This document shows positions 34,420 through 47,094 of a DNA stretch of 64,000 nucleotides, piece by piece. Where the stretch lies: assembly GCF_921293095.1 (NCBI RefSeq), contig NC_060254.1, positions 63,038,069-63,102,068 on the forward strand, given 5' to 3'. The notes under the pieces are model-generated. The model was not told the DNA's origin. It did no database searches and saw only the letters and a program-made list of their open reading frames with translations. How positions within the stretch are numbered: position 1 is the stretch's first letter; the number at the start of each line of letters is the position of its first letter. Position numbers and translations under genes: made by a program. The stretch is from Ischnura elegans. Its lineage: Eukaryota; Arthropoda; Insecta; Odonata; Coenagrionidae.

Positions 34420-35315
34420 TATCATTTCGCATTGTATTTGTTTTTTTCTTTTCAGAAATACCAAACTCCGTTGACATTAAATTTCATACTTGTATGAATG
34501 GTATTTAGACTCCATGTATGCACTTTATCACCCAGTATCTTGTAGTGTCTTAAGACTCGTGTGGTAAGAATCGTTTATATAAAGTGTATGTATGTTCGTT
34601 TGCTCAATTTTCTAGTAAGCCACTGCAGTATTTATCAACCATTTATTCGTGTCACATTTCGTTCCTTGTCATGGATACATTCGTGTGAAACATCTACATG
34701 GATCACCTGCTCTATTAATAAAAAATAGGCTTTCAGATGCTGTGCGTGCGGAGAAGTGGGGCTTGCAGTTCCTCCTTAATATTAAAACTGTTGGGCAAGT
34801 ATTGTATTTTACGCCCGATCGTAAAACTCGCTTTCTCCATGCTACTTCGCCGAGTTATTTCGACTCGAACCATTTTTTTAAGCTTAAGAGTGTACGATTG
34901 AGAGTTTTTTGTCATAACGTGACAGAGTAATAATATTCTCCTGTTAATTTTAATATAAGTCACTCGGACTAAGCGAATGGGCTTTTCCTGGTTTTTAAAA
35001 ATCCTGCTAATATCGACCGAACGAGTTTTGAACGCCTCATTCGGTCTTCGTAGCTTCGTTGAGGCAAGTTGATTACTTTTCAGAGCAAAGTGAACAGTTT
35101 TTGCTTGTCATAAGGACTTCGTACGCGAAATTCAAGTCTGTTGTTTTTCCTTATGACGCCGCAAGTATCATATGGTCGGAATTCCACATGAACCTATATT
35201 CATTCATACATAGTACTGCAGCCCTAACATTGATCTACTCTCGACCTCCCTTCACCAAACTACTTCCTTTAGTACCCTGACGTGCTTCTATGCGTAATTC
35301 TCTATTCGCCCCTAG

Positions 35316-35500
35316 TTAGTATCTATTTGTCTTTCTTAAGAACTTCTTCAATTTTCCGGCCATTATATTAATCAAGTAATCACTATGTTTTATGACATGG
35401 GCTATCCATCGTACCCCTTTCTTGCGAATGGCGATGAACATTTCTTTTGCTTGTATTCGAATCGGTGAACCTAAACCTGTTTTGGAACCTGTATTCAATA
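35316..35500 (-). pseudogene. LINE C-terminal remnant
   Basis: The minus frame has IAIRKKGVRWIAHVIKHSDY, then LINIMAGKLKKF. This resembles the RKRK.RWIGHVLRHD.LL..I.EGK.EGK segment at the end of insect LINE ORF2 proteins. Short and isolated, so only moderately sure. Confidence 0.5.
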
Positions 35501-37143
35501 AATACTATCCATGAAAAATATTTATCCAACAAAGCTAATCACGAGTGCTGAAAGTTGCGAACTGCAGCAGTTCTAATGGCCTTTAAAGGAGCCTGAGAAT
35601 GGAAAGAGTTTCATGGAAAATTTCCTAGCCTATTATTTATTTTTCATCAAACTTCATGCATTAGAAAATGGCTATTCGGGCTGCCAGCCTCTCTCCATTC
35701 ATGCATTAGAATTTATTCATTAACATATTTTGTCATTCAACGTAATACTCACCTCTATTATGGCTTACCCTAGGAAATAAATTATATTTATTCTTACTCT
35801 TCACTATATCCAGAATATAGCATTCGTGCGCTGAATCCGCCTTGGGTCTATTTGGTTTTTATTCTTAATGAGTTGATTTTCCTACAAGTATTAATTGTAC
35901 AACAATGAGATAATCTTTTCGTCTTAGCGGTGGATTATATTTTTTGCATAGTATTTTGGTGGCCCACTCGATCTTTACTTGGGTTCGTTTATCAAAATTA
36001 CAATCTTGGGAATGTGGTGATTTGAATGTTAAGTTCAGATGAATGACGTTTCAGGAATGTTTTATCGCTGTTTACTTAAAGAAGTGCGTTCTTCCTTAGC
36101 AAAGTTCGTAAATAAGTCCCGCGCAGGCTTGACTGCTTTATCTCATCAGACACGCTGAAAAATTCTTCGCTGCGACGAGCATGGTTTAAGCTCTTTTTTC
36201 CTTAAGGCCCATGCCTCTGTATTGGGTATGTCATGTATATATTTCTAATAATTAACAGAAATCGTCATCGTGCTGCGAGGTGATTTGTGCCATTTCCAGT
36301 AATAAAAACGTCCCCGGTTCGATCTCAGGTTTAGGTAATTTTTTCTTGCTGCAGTGAATGTGAGTATTACCCTTTAAATGATAGGGCTTCGCTGTTAATT
36401 GCTATTTTTAAAATCCAGTGCGTAGTTAGTTTGTGAGATATAATCTTGGAAAGATTTTCGTTGGCCTTTTTTACGCGAACCAATGAAGTGCAAAGGAAAC
36501 TAGCAATGAGGGCTTGATCGTGCACGGGGGAAATGAATATGTGTGGTTAACTATTCCATGGTTAAGTGTCTTTAAGTATTAGAAACCTGGAATAGCCTGA
36601 GGGTTTTTTGGTCGTCTTGGATACTGTTGTGTATAAATCAGTTTTCAACGTGATTTTATCTCTTGATTTTCTTTATTTATTGTTTTATATTGCCTAGAAT
36701 CGGGTCCTAACGATTATACGTACAGGCCTTAGGCTTCCATCGCGTTAATTGGAAGGGTGTTGCTTGGGTTGTGCGGAGAAAACTAGATAAATGTTTTAAT
36801 TTGCACGAAGCCCACTTAGCGCACGTGTGCCCGTCGTCTTTCAACTTCATACTTGGTTGAATTTTCGCCGATTTCACTTTTTTATCTTCCTCCCGGTAGA
36901 AAACCTGATTACGGGAACAGTTCTCGGTAGTTTTTGTGGACGTTTCCCCGTCTTTCCGCAGAATATTTGAGCCAGTGAACGGACATAATATCTTGTTCTA
37001 TAATTCAACCAGTTCAGCTAACTTTTGTGCGTAGAGAAACGACGAAAAAAATGGCAATAATGCGCGTGTTTTGAAATTTTGTACCCACCGTCCTAAAGAC
37101 GTGGCCAAATATTCCTGATTCCTATAGTAATTGAATACTATCT
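35501..37143 (+). other. No gene recognised
   Basis: AT-rich. A B-box-like GGTTCGATCTC at 36317-36327 lacks a matching A-box. A pyrimidine-rich TCTTTCCGCAG at about 36952-36962 could be an acceptor upstream of the ORF at 37144. Confidence 0.35.
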
Positions 37144-37416
37144 ATGAGGAATGAAGAGCCAACAAATCTTATGATGAGTGGTGGAAAAATCCAGAAAAAT
37201 AAAAAATCCTCAGGGAAACTCGGGAAATTTCTTAATGACAACTTAGTGGACAACCCGTTGTGGGTAAGCGGACTTAATGTTTACCAAACATTTGTTGTTC
37301 TATTTCCTTGGATTTATTTTACTTTATATTTTACAATTTACTTGTCGCGAATAAGGTGGAGTATCAAAAGCCAGCGCGCAAGAAGAAACAGCACCCCGTC
37401 GAGTCAAAAGTTATGA
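37144..37416 (+). CDS. Putative 90-residue single-pass membrane protein
   Basis: ATG to TGA gives 90 codons. The N-terminus is polar and basic (KIQKNKKSSGKLGKFLNDN), then comes one strongly hydrophobic aromatic stretch (VYQTFVVLFPWIYFTLYFTI, residues about 46-66), then a very basic tail (SRIRWSIKSQRARRNS). By the positive-inside rule the C-terminus would be cytosolic. The layout looks more protein-like than other ORFs of this length here. I do not recognise a family. No intron or polyadenylation signal close by decides the matter; it could be chance. Confidence 0.35.
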   Translation: MRNEEPTNLMMSGGKIQKNKKSSGKLGKFLNDNLVDNPLWVSGLNVYQTFVVLFPWIYFTLYFTIYLSRIRWSIKSQRARRNSTPSSQKL

Positions 37417-38860
37417 AGTTAAGTTATGGGGCAGGATGAAAGGAGTCTAGCGAGAGTGGGGACGTAGATAAATGACGAATAATTCGTTAGCAACTTGTGT
37501 TATTATATTGAATTTATCATAGTGTGTTGCATTACTCCTTAACAACCTTGTCATTGCCTCTCTAAAAATTCCAAATAAAAAAATATCTAGTGGTAAAGGT
37601 AAATTCTGTTTAAGTTTTAAATTTACGGACCCTCAAAATTTCAAAATGATGGCGTAAATTTTTAACACGTTATGGGCCAGGAAAAGAGACGTCGACAGGG
37701 AGTGTAGAAGTAGTTAAAAGCGTGGATGCGCAGATTCGGGTGCAGATGGGTGTTTAGCATGTCGGCGAAGGAATGACGTAGCGGCTCGGAGGGGCGGAAG
37801 GCTCAAGAAACTCTTTGGCTCTCTTATATCGCGTGTTTCGCTGCGAATGGAGAATGAAGGCCAAGGCGACCGCCTCGTAAGGCTGCCTTTATGCTCATGC
37901 CTACTACTATACACACCATCTCTTTGTTCTCTCGGGCCTCGGAGCGATGCCGCCGCGATGTTTTCGTTCGGCGTTGAGGTACGGAAATAAGAAATACGGA
38001 AATGTAGGAAATTTACAATGTTTTTCACGGTAATGAAAAGAATTTTTTTATTCAAGGCATTTGATTCACAACAAAAATATAGAGTCTAATTGGGGTCTAT
38101 ATTGACCACTTAATTCACATGCTATCGTATCAGTTGCCTAATTTGACGTAAATGTATCGTATATGTTTTCTTGGTGAAGATGAGATATTTTGCTCTTCCG
38201 GAAACCTTTTGGCATCGCCAATATTGCGAACTGCGAATCGGGTAGGTCGGCCTTATGGTAGTAGACATGTTATTTGACATGTTCACTATCAAAAGTTGCA
38301 CATTCCTGGAAATATTCTGGAGAATTTAAAATGTTTCACGAAGTAGGATATTATGCCACCGAACAAAAAATAGACCTCATATAGCATTTATTCGTAAAAA
38401 TACGCCTTCGTATCTCTTTAGATAACCTTATGGGGAGTCACATCGCTTGGGTCGTCAAGTGACGTCTCTTTCTCCCGGTTTCAGTTTCAGTTTGGATGGA
38501 ATGGAGGGGAGGGTGAATGACGCCGTTAGAAATTTGCATTCCTCCGCGTTTTCTGTCCTCGACTGATCGACTCCGTCACTCGTTCCACTAATACGTCATT
38601 TTTTCCGCTTTGGGACGAGAATGGCTTTGCTTGGGGGAAGCGGGTGAACTTGAATTAACCAACCATGATTCATTTACCTATTATGTTACTCGTCTCGGTG
38701 TTGGCGACATCTATCGGATCCCTTTCTTTCGTGACGATGCTTTCTTCTATGTTTTCGAGGAGGGTATCGTAGTAATCCATGTCGCTCTTATCGGCTTTCC
38801 TGCTAAAGTATGTTCGTAAACACTTCTGATTGCGTTTTAGGTATCCGTGAAACTATTTTT
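37417..38860 (+). other. No gene recognised; GC-richer patches
   Basis: Patches at about 37690-37960 and 38440-38820 are CpG-richer and hold incidental ORFs on both strands. TGACGTC-type sites occur at about 38460. Possible regulatory DNA; nothing firm. Confidence 0.3.
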
Positions 38861-38865
38861 ATCGT

Positions 38866-38994
38866 CTTATTTCATGAATATTAAACTTTTTCCACGTAAA
38901 ATATTTATTAGATCAAAATATTTATAGATCAGGGTAATCTAATAATTATTTTATGTGGAAAAACAGTTTAATTATCATTTAACATGAATAAATT
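38866..38994. repeat. AT-rich foldback
   Basis: The left arm contains AAACTTTTTCCACGTAAAAT and TATTAGAT; the right arm is its inverse (ATCTAATAATTATTTTATGTGGAAAAA...). Arms are about 45-50 bp with a few differences, separated by about 25 bp. Confidence 0.6.
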
Positions 38995-41900
38995 CCATAA
39001 AGTAACGCCTCCAACCATCAACGTCTTATTTCATTTATATTCTCGTAAAAAATTGAAGTCATAATCTCTAATTTTGATTCATTTCTGGTATTTTCTTTTA
39101 AATTAAATCGATTTCCTACCAGCCTAATTATCTGGTTTCGGAAAAAAATTATTTAGTGAAGGAAGATTTTGCTGTTGGCATTGTCGGACACGTATTTTAT
39201 TTTTTCAAAACTCTTTAGGATTTAATTTTCCCTTTTCAGCCGAAATATTTTTGGTGACCTGCAATAAACTGGTCTTAGGAAGGAAACTAGTTAATGGCGT
39301 TTGCTAAATGCTGTACTTGAAGTAAAGATGTACGCCGTCACATTTAGGGATTGTCAATTGCAGTGGATTTTTACGACGATAAGGTTTAATGTAAATGATT
39401 TTAATTTACGAGACATCGAATTTTGATTTTGAGTTGATCAAGGGAAAATTTTTAGGTGATCAGGGGAAGGATTGTTCGCTGATATGAATGCTTTTAGGAC
39501 GTGATAGAATGCTGTTTTGGGCGTATATCGGAGAAAACGTAATAGTAACGTTATTGTTTGAGAATAGAATACATGTGCTTTGTATGGCTAACCACGATGC
39601 AATCGATTGGAATGTTGCGGAAATTTAGATATAAATCACCTGAAGTCTCGCTAATTTCGGGTTTTCATGTGTGACGCTCAAGGAGTTAGTTACGCTTCAT
39701 TTTTCTCGCGATTAACTTTGGAAAAATGTCGGGTCGGTGTAATAGAATGAAATAAATAGCTAAAACATTTTGCTCATGTAAGTTGAGTGATTGAAGCTGG
39801 TGGCCTCTTTCAAGGCCAGATTCGAGCTGTTGACTCGAAGACCTGTTTTCTGCTATACAGTGAGACTAACTTCAAGGTCTGGGGCGTTGATGACTATTTT
39901 TGCTCGGAATTATGATTGTCTTGGGCTGTTCCGATTAGGCCGGATTTTTCATGATGCAATACGCCATAATTCTTATGGTAATCGCCTTTTAAAACATGTA
40001 ACTGGATCCGAAACTCGGGAATTTGTTGTGTTAAACTCATTAAAGAGATTAATGTCCTTATTTTAAACGGAAATTTTCAGTTTCTTTTGTGCCTGTAGTT
40101 TGTCCCAAATGCCCAACGTAAAATGTCGCTCTTTTGTTGCATGTTATGTATTGCTTCATAAGTATATTGGGCCAGTTTCTCTCCTTATCCCCGATCTTGA
40201 TCCTTCATTTTAGGTTACCAGCTAATTTAATAGAGAAGGTCGTCGATCTCCTTGATGTGTCAATTAACCTCGGTCGATGGCGTAAGAATCTAGTGGAACT
40301 GATGGGCGAATTATCACATCTCACTTAAATCGTGTGGTTTGCTGTTCAATAGCATTTCCTTCGCGCTTATTAGTATCGAAGAACGTATCTGTTTTGGGGT
40401 CAATGAGATGTCTCTCAAACCTAATATTTGTTCTTCATTATTTTTATTAAGGCCCCCATAGTTATAATAGAAAATGCAGATGAATTATTGTATTTATCAG
40501 CGATTATTGTCGTTTAATAATTGTAATAATAAAATGCCTCTATTGGGGCTAGATTGAGATTGTGAATTACGTTTTCCCACCTTACCCTTTGTCACTAGTG
40601 CTAAATCCTAATGCAATCTGAACAGTAATTTTTCTTGCAATTTTAATGATGCAGCTTGACGATTAAGGCATTATTCATTGATTGCAAATAATTTCATAGA
40701 AAAAATATTGAGGTCAAGGGTTCACTTTTTCATTAGGGCCAGGAGAAATATTACAGGAAAATATTCAGAACCGTTGGCAAGCCGTTTTCTTTAGAGTTCC
40801 TCACCTTGCTACTTTTTTCTCAGGGCTAGTTATTATTCCCGGCAAAACTTGCCAAACGTTTGCATACGTTTATTTTTTCAAATCAGTATCTTCAATGAGA
40901 AATTTGACTTCTTAATTTTTGTTAGCAAGAACAAAATTATCCTTGCTATCCTTGAGCCGCAGTGTGCGTATTTTTGGAGGAAATATTCAACATTTGGGGA
41001 GTATTTGACGAAAAAGTGGAGACTTGTTTTGGACATTATTAATCGATTGACTTATTAATACGATGTCCTACATACGCATCATGGTAAGATGTATGGAGAC
41101 CGAAAGGTATCAGCATTTTTTATTTCTGCTTCGAAAAACTCCGTTGTAACATTTTATTCTGGCATTACTATCTTTAGATACATTGTTGTTTTGGCAACAA
41201 ATTTTGTATTTAAATCCAAGAGGCGGTGTAAAAATGGCAAACACCAATTTTGGCATGCCAATTTTCTGTCCTTTTCATTTTTTGTGTCCTTTTCAGGGCC
41301 TGCTTAGGAGTACTATTGTAACTTAACTAGCTTAAGGCAAAAATTCTCTCGGGATACGAAATAGATTTGAAAAAAATCATGGTAGTATGTTATATCGATA
41401 CGGGTTGCAGCAGTATATTGAAATTCGCTTCGAGAAAACTGGGGCAAAGCGAGGCAGCTTACAGGATGCCTCCTTGTTATTCGTATCGTGGATCCAGAGC
41501 CTGGTACTTTTTACCATAATCCTCAAAACATACAAGACAGGTGTACTTAGGTTCTAGGAATGTAGTCTTGTTTATTTTTTTGCCGCAGTGTCTCATGTGT
41601 TTTGGGCGAAAAACGTGTGAACTTCTTCATGAAGTGCACTTTACTTAATCCGGTTGCTACGTGGATACAGGACGTGGCCCCTTGCTGCTATTGGATTTTC
41701 TCTGGCAGGCATCAATGTTTAATACTTTCCATTGGAAGTGATGCTCTGATATTCTCTACGTGTCTTGAAGGGGATGCCAAGCCTGCGTAGAGGTAAATAT
41801 TGATTCCTGATGGATCATTGGGGTTCCTTTGGGCTCGGCTGTAATGTTCGTGTTTGGTGGTTCGTCTTTTCCCAATGCCCTATCAGTGCAGAGATCTAGT

Positions 41901-42400
41901 GATTTACGCGATTTTATGGGAAACGAAATACGAAAATAAGTGATCGAAAAATCTTTCAGCCGTTGTTTATATCGTTAATGGATCTATTTTTTTTTCGCTG
42001 AAATGATGACGGAGATTTTTACGCTGGTGTTGTAAGGGCGTCATCAAGAATTTTAGCGGTTAATAGCTATCTTTTTATCTAACTGTAATATGTAATAATT
42101 ATTTTTAGCAAATAATTATTATTGAACTTGCCTGTTCACTATTGCAACATAATGTATGTATTACCATTTCACACTGATTAATCCTAGAGACGAAATGCTC
42201 GATTTCCTTCGAAATATGCCTCCATTTTGGTTATTGATGGATCACTAAGTCTTCTCAGTAGTATCATGAGATCTTCGTTCCAGCGTTCTGAAACGCATTA
42301 ATTAACAGTTTCTTTTCTAATGTAATTATTTTGTTGTACATGTCATTGCGCAAGGGTATCAATATCGCGTTTGATTTGATTATTCAAATTTTAAGCAACC
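38995..42400 (+). other. No gene recognised; strongly T+G-rich plus strand
   Basis: Intron-like sequence throughout. ORFs of 60-90 codons lack motifs. No bounded repeat noted. Confidence 0.4.
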
Positions 42401-42403
42401 TAT

Positions 42404-42440
42404 TCTCCTCAATCAGACTTAATGAGTCTGATTGAGGAGA
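42404..42440. repeat. Perfect short hairpin
   Basis: A 16-bp perfect stem (TCTCCTCAATCAGACT and its inverse) around a 5-base loop TAATG. A 12-bp direct repeat TAATCTTCAAAT follows at once (about 42442-42467). Confidence 0.7.
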
Positions 42441-42469
42441 GTAATCTTCAAATCTAATCTTCAAATACA

Positions 42470-43985
42470 GTATCTAATCCATTTTCAGCGCTATAATTTC
42501 CGGTAATGTGCCGTAGATGGCGGATTCTGACTTTTTTATCTGTCGTATTTCGTAATAGTGTCTGTGAATCTTCACGTCAATATATAGTTCTTTCTCCCTT
42601 TATTTAGAATAAATTGAACAATTGCCTACTTTCGATTAAAAAAAATGAATTTTACAAGCTTGCGTGATAATTTTAAAAGACCATGTTGTCAAGTCTGGAG
42701 TTACGCTCTGGAGTACGGGTCTTAGTGTAACTGTCGTAATTGTCCATTGCATATGAAGGTAGTTTCAATAAAGTTACCATTTTTAACTTTTAAGCTCTTT
42801 TAGTTTTTCGCTGCCACCATATAATAACTCAGAAGCAAAAATTTAGTCGTAGGGCTTGAGAATGAGTTCGTGGAACCATGGATACAATCGTTCGATGAAG
42901 TAGATAAACACTGCTTCGGGGTAACATTTCTTCATGTCTATCGATGCGTTTGCGCGTGTAATCTCGTGCCAATTAAATAATATGGGTCATTATTTGCTCA
43001 TTTAATTAAAAATGCTCCCATTATAATAAGAAATACCCACGTTTCCACAATCAGTTATTTGTGCGTCTTTATTGATTTTGGTTGCCCTCGATCCTGCGTT
43101 TCTGCATATCATTATTTTGACGTTATATGCATTATATCACCGATAGATGTGGCTGTGATTTTATTTCATAACTTAAAACGTTGATTTATCGTTAAGGCCA
43201 CTAAAAATTAGATACGCGTTTTTCGGCGAGCGAGGAACAACTTCGTATAGCTCGCATGGTTATGAAAATAATGCAGATTCATTTCCTATACAGTTCAGCA
43301 ACTGTATTTTAATTGTGAGAAAGATATCGCCCTGATAGTCTCTAGTAGTCTCTAAAGATAATTTAATGTTGATTGTATGTAAGCTTGGAGTGAGTTTTTT
43401 TTGCATTGTTTCATGTGTTTTATTTTCAGAAATGCTATTTATTTTAAGCGAATTGGTGAGATCTAACTAAATCGAGCACTGTGTCGGTTTTCTCCTACAA
43501 CAACGAGGACGTTTGAGGCAAGTAAATCCTCTCCATGCTGTTGAATTATCTTAAACGATGGTGGTCGGTATACGGTGTCATTGTAGGAACGGCAGCGTCT
43601 GTGCATATTAAGTCCCTTCCTGCCCCTACCTTTTCTCCTCTCCTTCTCACTGACCATTTCTGGGGCACTTGGTCATCAATTATTCATAGAGGAGAGTAGC
43701 GCTGCGGCGTGGGCCAGAGGATTGTTTTTCGTTCCCTAGCTCTGTTTTTAGCCACGTGATCATTTGGCGAAAGGCGCATAGCAGTTTAAGAGAGTAGAGT
43801 TAGTTGCATCCGCTTCCAAGTTTCAAGAGGACGCAGTTTCTTATTCGTCTGGCTCCCTGCGGACGAGACAGCTCCGTTCTCATTCACTCCATTTCCTTTT
43901 GGCAGTCTTCATGCACCGGCCAAGTATTTTTTCCTTCGTCTATGCAGACACGTACGTTCAGCGATGCGTCTCCGCATGTAGTAAT
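42470..43985 (+). other. No gene recognised
   Basis: AT-rich with a GC-richer stretch at about 43480-43980 holding incidental opposing ORFs. Confidence 0.35.
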
Positions 43986-44244
43986 GAGTGCTGAAAACTC
44001 GTTCAATTGTATTAGGATCAACTATGTGGAAGTTAATACTCGAAAATTAAAAGGAGACTTCGTTGATTTCCACTAATTTATTTTGTCCGTATGACATGTT
44101 TCGAACCGTAGAGGTCATTGTCAAATAAGATGTACTTGATAATGACCTATATGGTCGTCGTACGAGGACATGGATATGTCGTACGGACAAAATAAATTAG
44201 TGGAAATCAACGAAGTCTCCTTTTCATTTTCGAGTGCTGAAAAC
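43986..44244. mobile_element. Foldback flanked by a 13-bp direct repeat
   Basis: GAGTGCTGAAAAC occurs at 43986-43998 and again at 44232-44244, directly bordering the unit. Inside are inverted arms of about 90 bp (44039 to about 44130, and about 44142 to 44234). Their outer 60 bp are nearly identical (for example GGAGACTTCGTTGATTTCCA and its inverse) and the inner part is more diverged. The inner end carries the stem-CGAAAC motif. A 13-bp duplication is longer than the 2 or 8 bp of the cut-and-paste MITEs here. Confidence 0.7.
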
Positions 44245-45889
44245 ATTTTCAGATACCGTAAATGATGCGACGATGTTTATTTTTCGTAAATTACTATCGA
44301 TTTAAAAGAATCATTCCATCTATATCCATTTCGTTGCTTAATTACATCAACTAAAGTGCCTGAACGGGTCAAATTCGGGCTTCCTTGTACATTCCATTCA
44401 TTTATGTGTTCGTGTGAACTTTTGCGCCCGTGCTGTTTCGGGGTACCAAATATTCTGCTTTTAATGCCTTGTGCTATTACAAGTGACACCTAAACCTGGT
44501 TAGCAGTTGTTTATCTCGGACAGTGAGAATTGAGAGAAGCGCTTCGTGATATTTAACATTGTTGATCCCTATTTTTGGGCACTAATTCCGAATTATCTGT
44601 AAGTCCATCTCGGTGTATCGGCATGGTTGATCAAGCACAATAACTTAGTTTTTGCTGCTATTTGCAATTAATACATATACTTCTCTTTATCTTTAACCAC
44701 ATTAGTCGCAGTGAATCTTTATTATTTTTTGTGGTATTTACCGAAATTAATTATTTTAACGGGGGGCCAATTTTTAAAATAATTTTTTGTGCACTGGAAC
44801 TTGTAACTTGATTTGGTTTGTAGTTGTTGCAATGGTTTTTTAATATTATGTAGATAATAAATGATTCTTTTGTAATATTTAGGATTTTTTACATAAATAA
44901 TTTATTATCTATGCAGTGTAATAAAATTTTGGAGAGTGTCTGTATTCAGGAACGGAGAAATTTGAGCCCTAAGCATGGGGATACTGCACTAGAACTGCCT
45001 CACCCAATCACTTGTGCGTCGTGACGATAGAGACTCGAAAATGCCTCCTGCGTCGGCAACGATTAATCTAGCAGTGGAAGCCTTGGATTGTTTATGTAGG
45101 CATCATGTCAATGAAGTGGTCCATTTGGCAGTCCTGATTGATCCACTTCCTTTTTGGCTACGATCACGGCCACGGCTTATCTCTTTCCGTCAGCTTGATC
45201 GTCGATAGATCAGTTTACTAATACATCAAACCGCGCGCCAAGATTTGTGCCAGATCATAAACATCTCTCACTTGTTTACCCCCGCTGTTGATGACAAGAG
45301 GCGGTATGGCTACCATTTTAACCTTTTCCGCTTCAATTTACTTTCTGAATGTCGTGCTCCTATCCTCCTTCCGTTTTTTTCTGTGGTACTTTTTAAATGG
45401 GATGATAAGTAATGAAATGATATTTTGTGGTTTGTTATCAACGTATATCAGCGGAATCAGAAGTGATTATTATTTCATATTGTTCTCGAAAACCATACAA
45501 CAGTTCCGTTTTTACGTCTATCAACAACAAAACAATAAAACCGTTCTCTTCCCGTAAAAACATCGAGAACACAGCTATCGCTACTTGTATAAAATAATTT
45601 TATTCCTTTCATTGCATCACATTTCATGAAATATGAGTTCTTTATGTACATTTCGGATGTTTTTACACGTTGACCGCCATGATGTTTTTAGTAGATATGT
45701 CCTCTGACGCCATTAGTGTTTTTCTTTTCGTTAACTATTCCCGGATCATAAAACATTAAATGTGATTTTGTACTTTACTTTAAAATAAATATTTATATTC
45801 TGACGCCACAACGATCATGGCCCATACGTTAGCAAGAGATTCTGGTCACTGCGGCGTCAGAAATCCACTTTGAAACAGTCGCTCGGAGG
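44245..45889 (+). other. No gene recognised
   Basis: AT-rich, intron-like; ORFs incidental. Confidence 0.35.
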
Positions 45890-45949
45890 CCGGTCAGTAT
45901 GACCGGTGTTGCGTGACAGGAGCCACTCGACTCCGGTCATTATGACCGG
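45890..45949. promoter_or_regulatory. Two nuclear-receptor-type palindromes
   Basis: CCGGTCAGTATGACCGG (45890-45906) and CCGGTCATTATGACCGG (45933-45949) are 17-bp palindromes with the half-site GGTCA inverted at 3-bp spacing, centres 43 bp apart. GGTCA-N3-TGACC is the core of an estrogen-receptor-type IR-3 element; ecdysone receptor/USP usually prefers 1-bp spacing. They sit at the edge of the GC-richer patch 45840-46600. Confidence 0.5.
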
Positions 45950-46049
45950 CATGGCGGTCTAGGTGTTCCTTTCAAAATTGCCCTAAATAGTGCTAAAATA
46001 ATGAAGACCTGATGACGAGCTACACTCGCCATTGCACGAATTGGTATTA

Positions 46050-46585
46050 GAAGTTAATGACAAGCTAGACTCTTCATTTCATCGCATGCGGTTAAAGTCG
46101 TCATTTTCCACACTTTCCCCCTGTCCAATGTCGATTGAAGGGGGGTAGCAAGGCAAATCGGAAGAGAAGAGAGAGATTTAAGATAGAGACTTCGCGTTGG
46201 AGAAAACTGCTTCGGGACCCGTGGTAGCGAAAACGGTATCCCTACGAAGCCGGTGGGGGTGGGTGGCGGCGTGAACAATCCGCTTGATATCCCATTCAAC
46301 TTAAGGCCTGTCTTTTTTTTACCTCTCTCTCCTCCTTCCGTGAGTTTCGAGAAAAAAACTGCGCGGCCGTCGTTAATTCTGGAGGAGAAATCTTTGGCGA
46401 AAACTTGGGGAGTTAATTCAAGCGGCTTCGGGTCCATCCCCAGCCTCAAGCCACCCTCATTGCCGATAATGTTGGCGCGCTCTCTCTCTCCCTCCGTGAA
46501 AGAATTGCTCGTGCGCGTCTTTATCTCTCGATTTTCTCTCGTTTCAACCCCTTCACTCGATGGTGAATGGTCACGACGCATTGTG
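46050..46585. other. GC-richer low-stop region
   Basis: ORFs of 175 codons (minus, 46054-46581) and 146 codons (plus, 46253-46693) overlap here. Both are Ser/Pro/Arg-rich, motif-free and driven by CTCTCT- and GGGGGT-type runs. I read this as promoter-like or low-complexity DNA, not coding. Confidence 0.4.
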
Positions 46586-47045
46586 AGGGCTAACGGCCTG
46601 TTTCATGAAACCCGAAGTCCAGAGTTTCATATTTTTTTAGTGAAATCAATTTGTAAGGGGGTTTTGTGCCTCAGTAGGACCTCATCCCGATGAGTCAAAA
46701 TATTGAATGCGTTCTTTTCAACGTGTAGTATTGAGTACATTTATATCCTCTAACCCGACTCAAGTCCTGAACTACATATTTTTTGAGTGAAATCAAATTG
46801 TAAGGGGTTAGGAGCGTCTGTGGGACCCCATCAGGAAAATGAATTGACCGTGACCACGTTTTTCAATGGAAAGTTACTGTGTTGATGCATACGTACGCCT
46901 TGTGGGGCTGACGGCCTGTTTCAGTAACCCAGGCTCTTAAACCAGAACTTCATATTTTTTTAGTGAAATAAATTTGGAAGGGGTTTGGTTCTTCTGTAGG
47001 TCCACGTCCGGACGGGTCAAAATATTGAATGCGTGCTTTTGTTTT
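46586..47045 (+). repeat. Three diverged tandem units of about 150-170 bp
   Basis: Units start near 46588, 46750 and 46908. Shared blocks in order are: GGCCTGTTTCA, CATATTTTTTTAGTGAAAT, AATTTGTAAGGGG, a GTAGGACC or GTGGGACC block, and GGTCAAAATATTGAATGCGT (best preserved in units 1 and 3). Non-coding. Confidence 0.65.
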
Positions 47046-47094
47046 ACAGACGAAAGTTATCATTCTCGTGGAGCAGGCACGCACACATGCACTT

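Noticed and set aside
34206-34508. A 100-codon ORF
   Set aside because: Runs through both arms of a hairpin MITE; a by-product of the repeat.
36280-36345. tRNA- or SINE-like B-box GGTTCGATCTC
   Set aside because: No A-box at the required distance and no cloverleaf; a chance match or an unrecognisable fragment.
46054-46693. Overlapping ORFs of 175 codons (minus) and 146 codons (plus)
   Set aside because: Both are open in the same GC-richer, CTCTCT- and G-run-rich DNA, have no domain, and cannot both be genes; low stop-codon frequency explains them.
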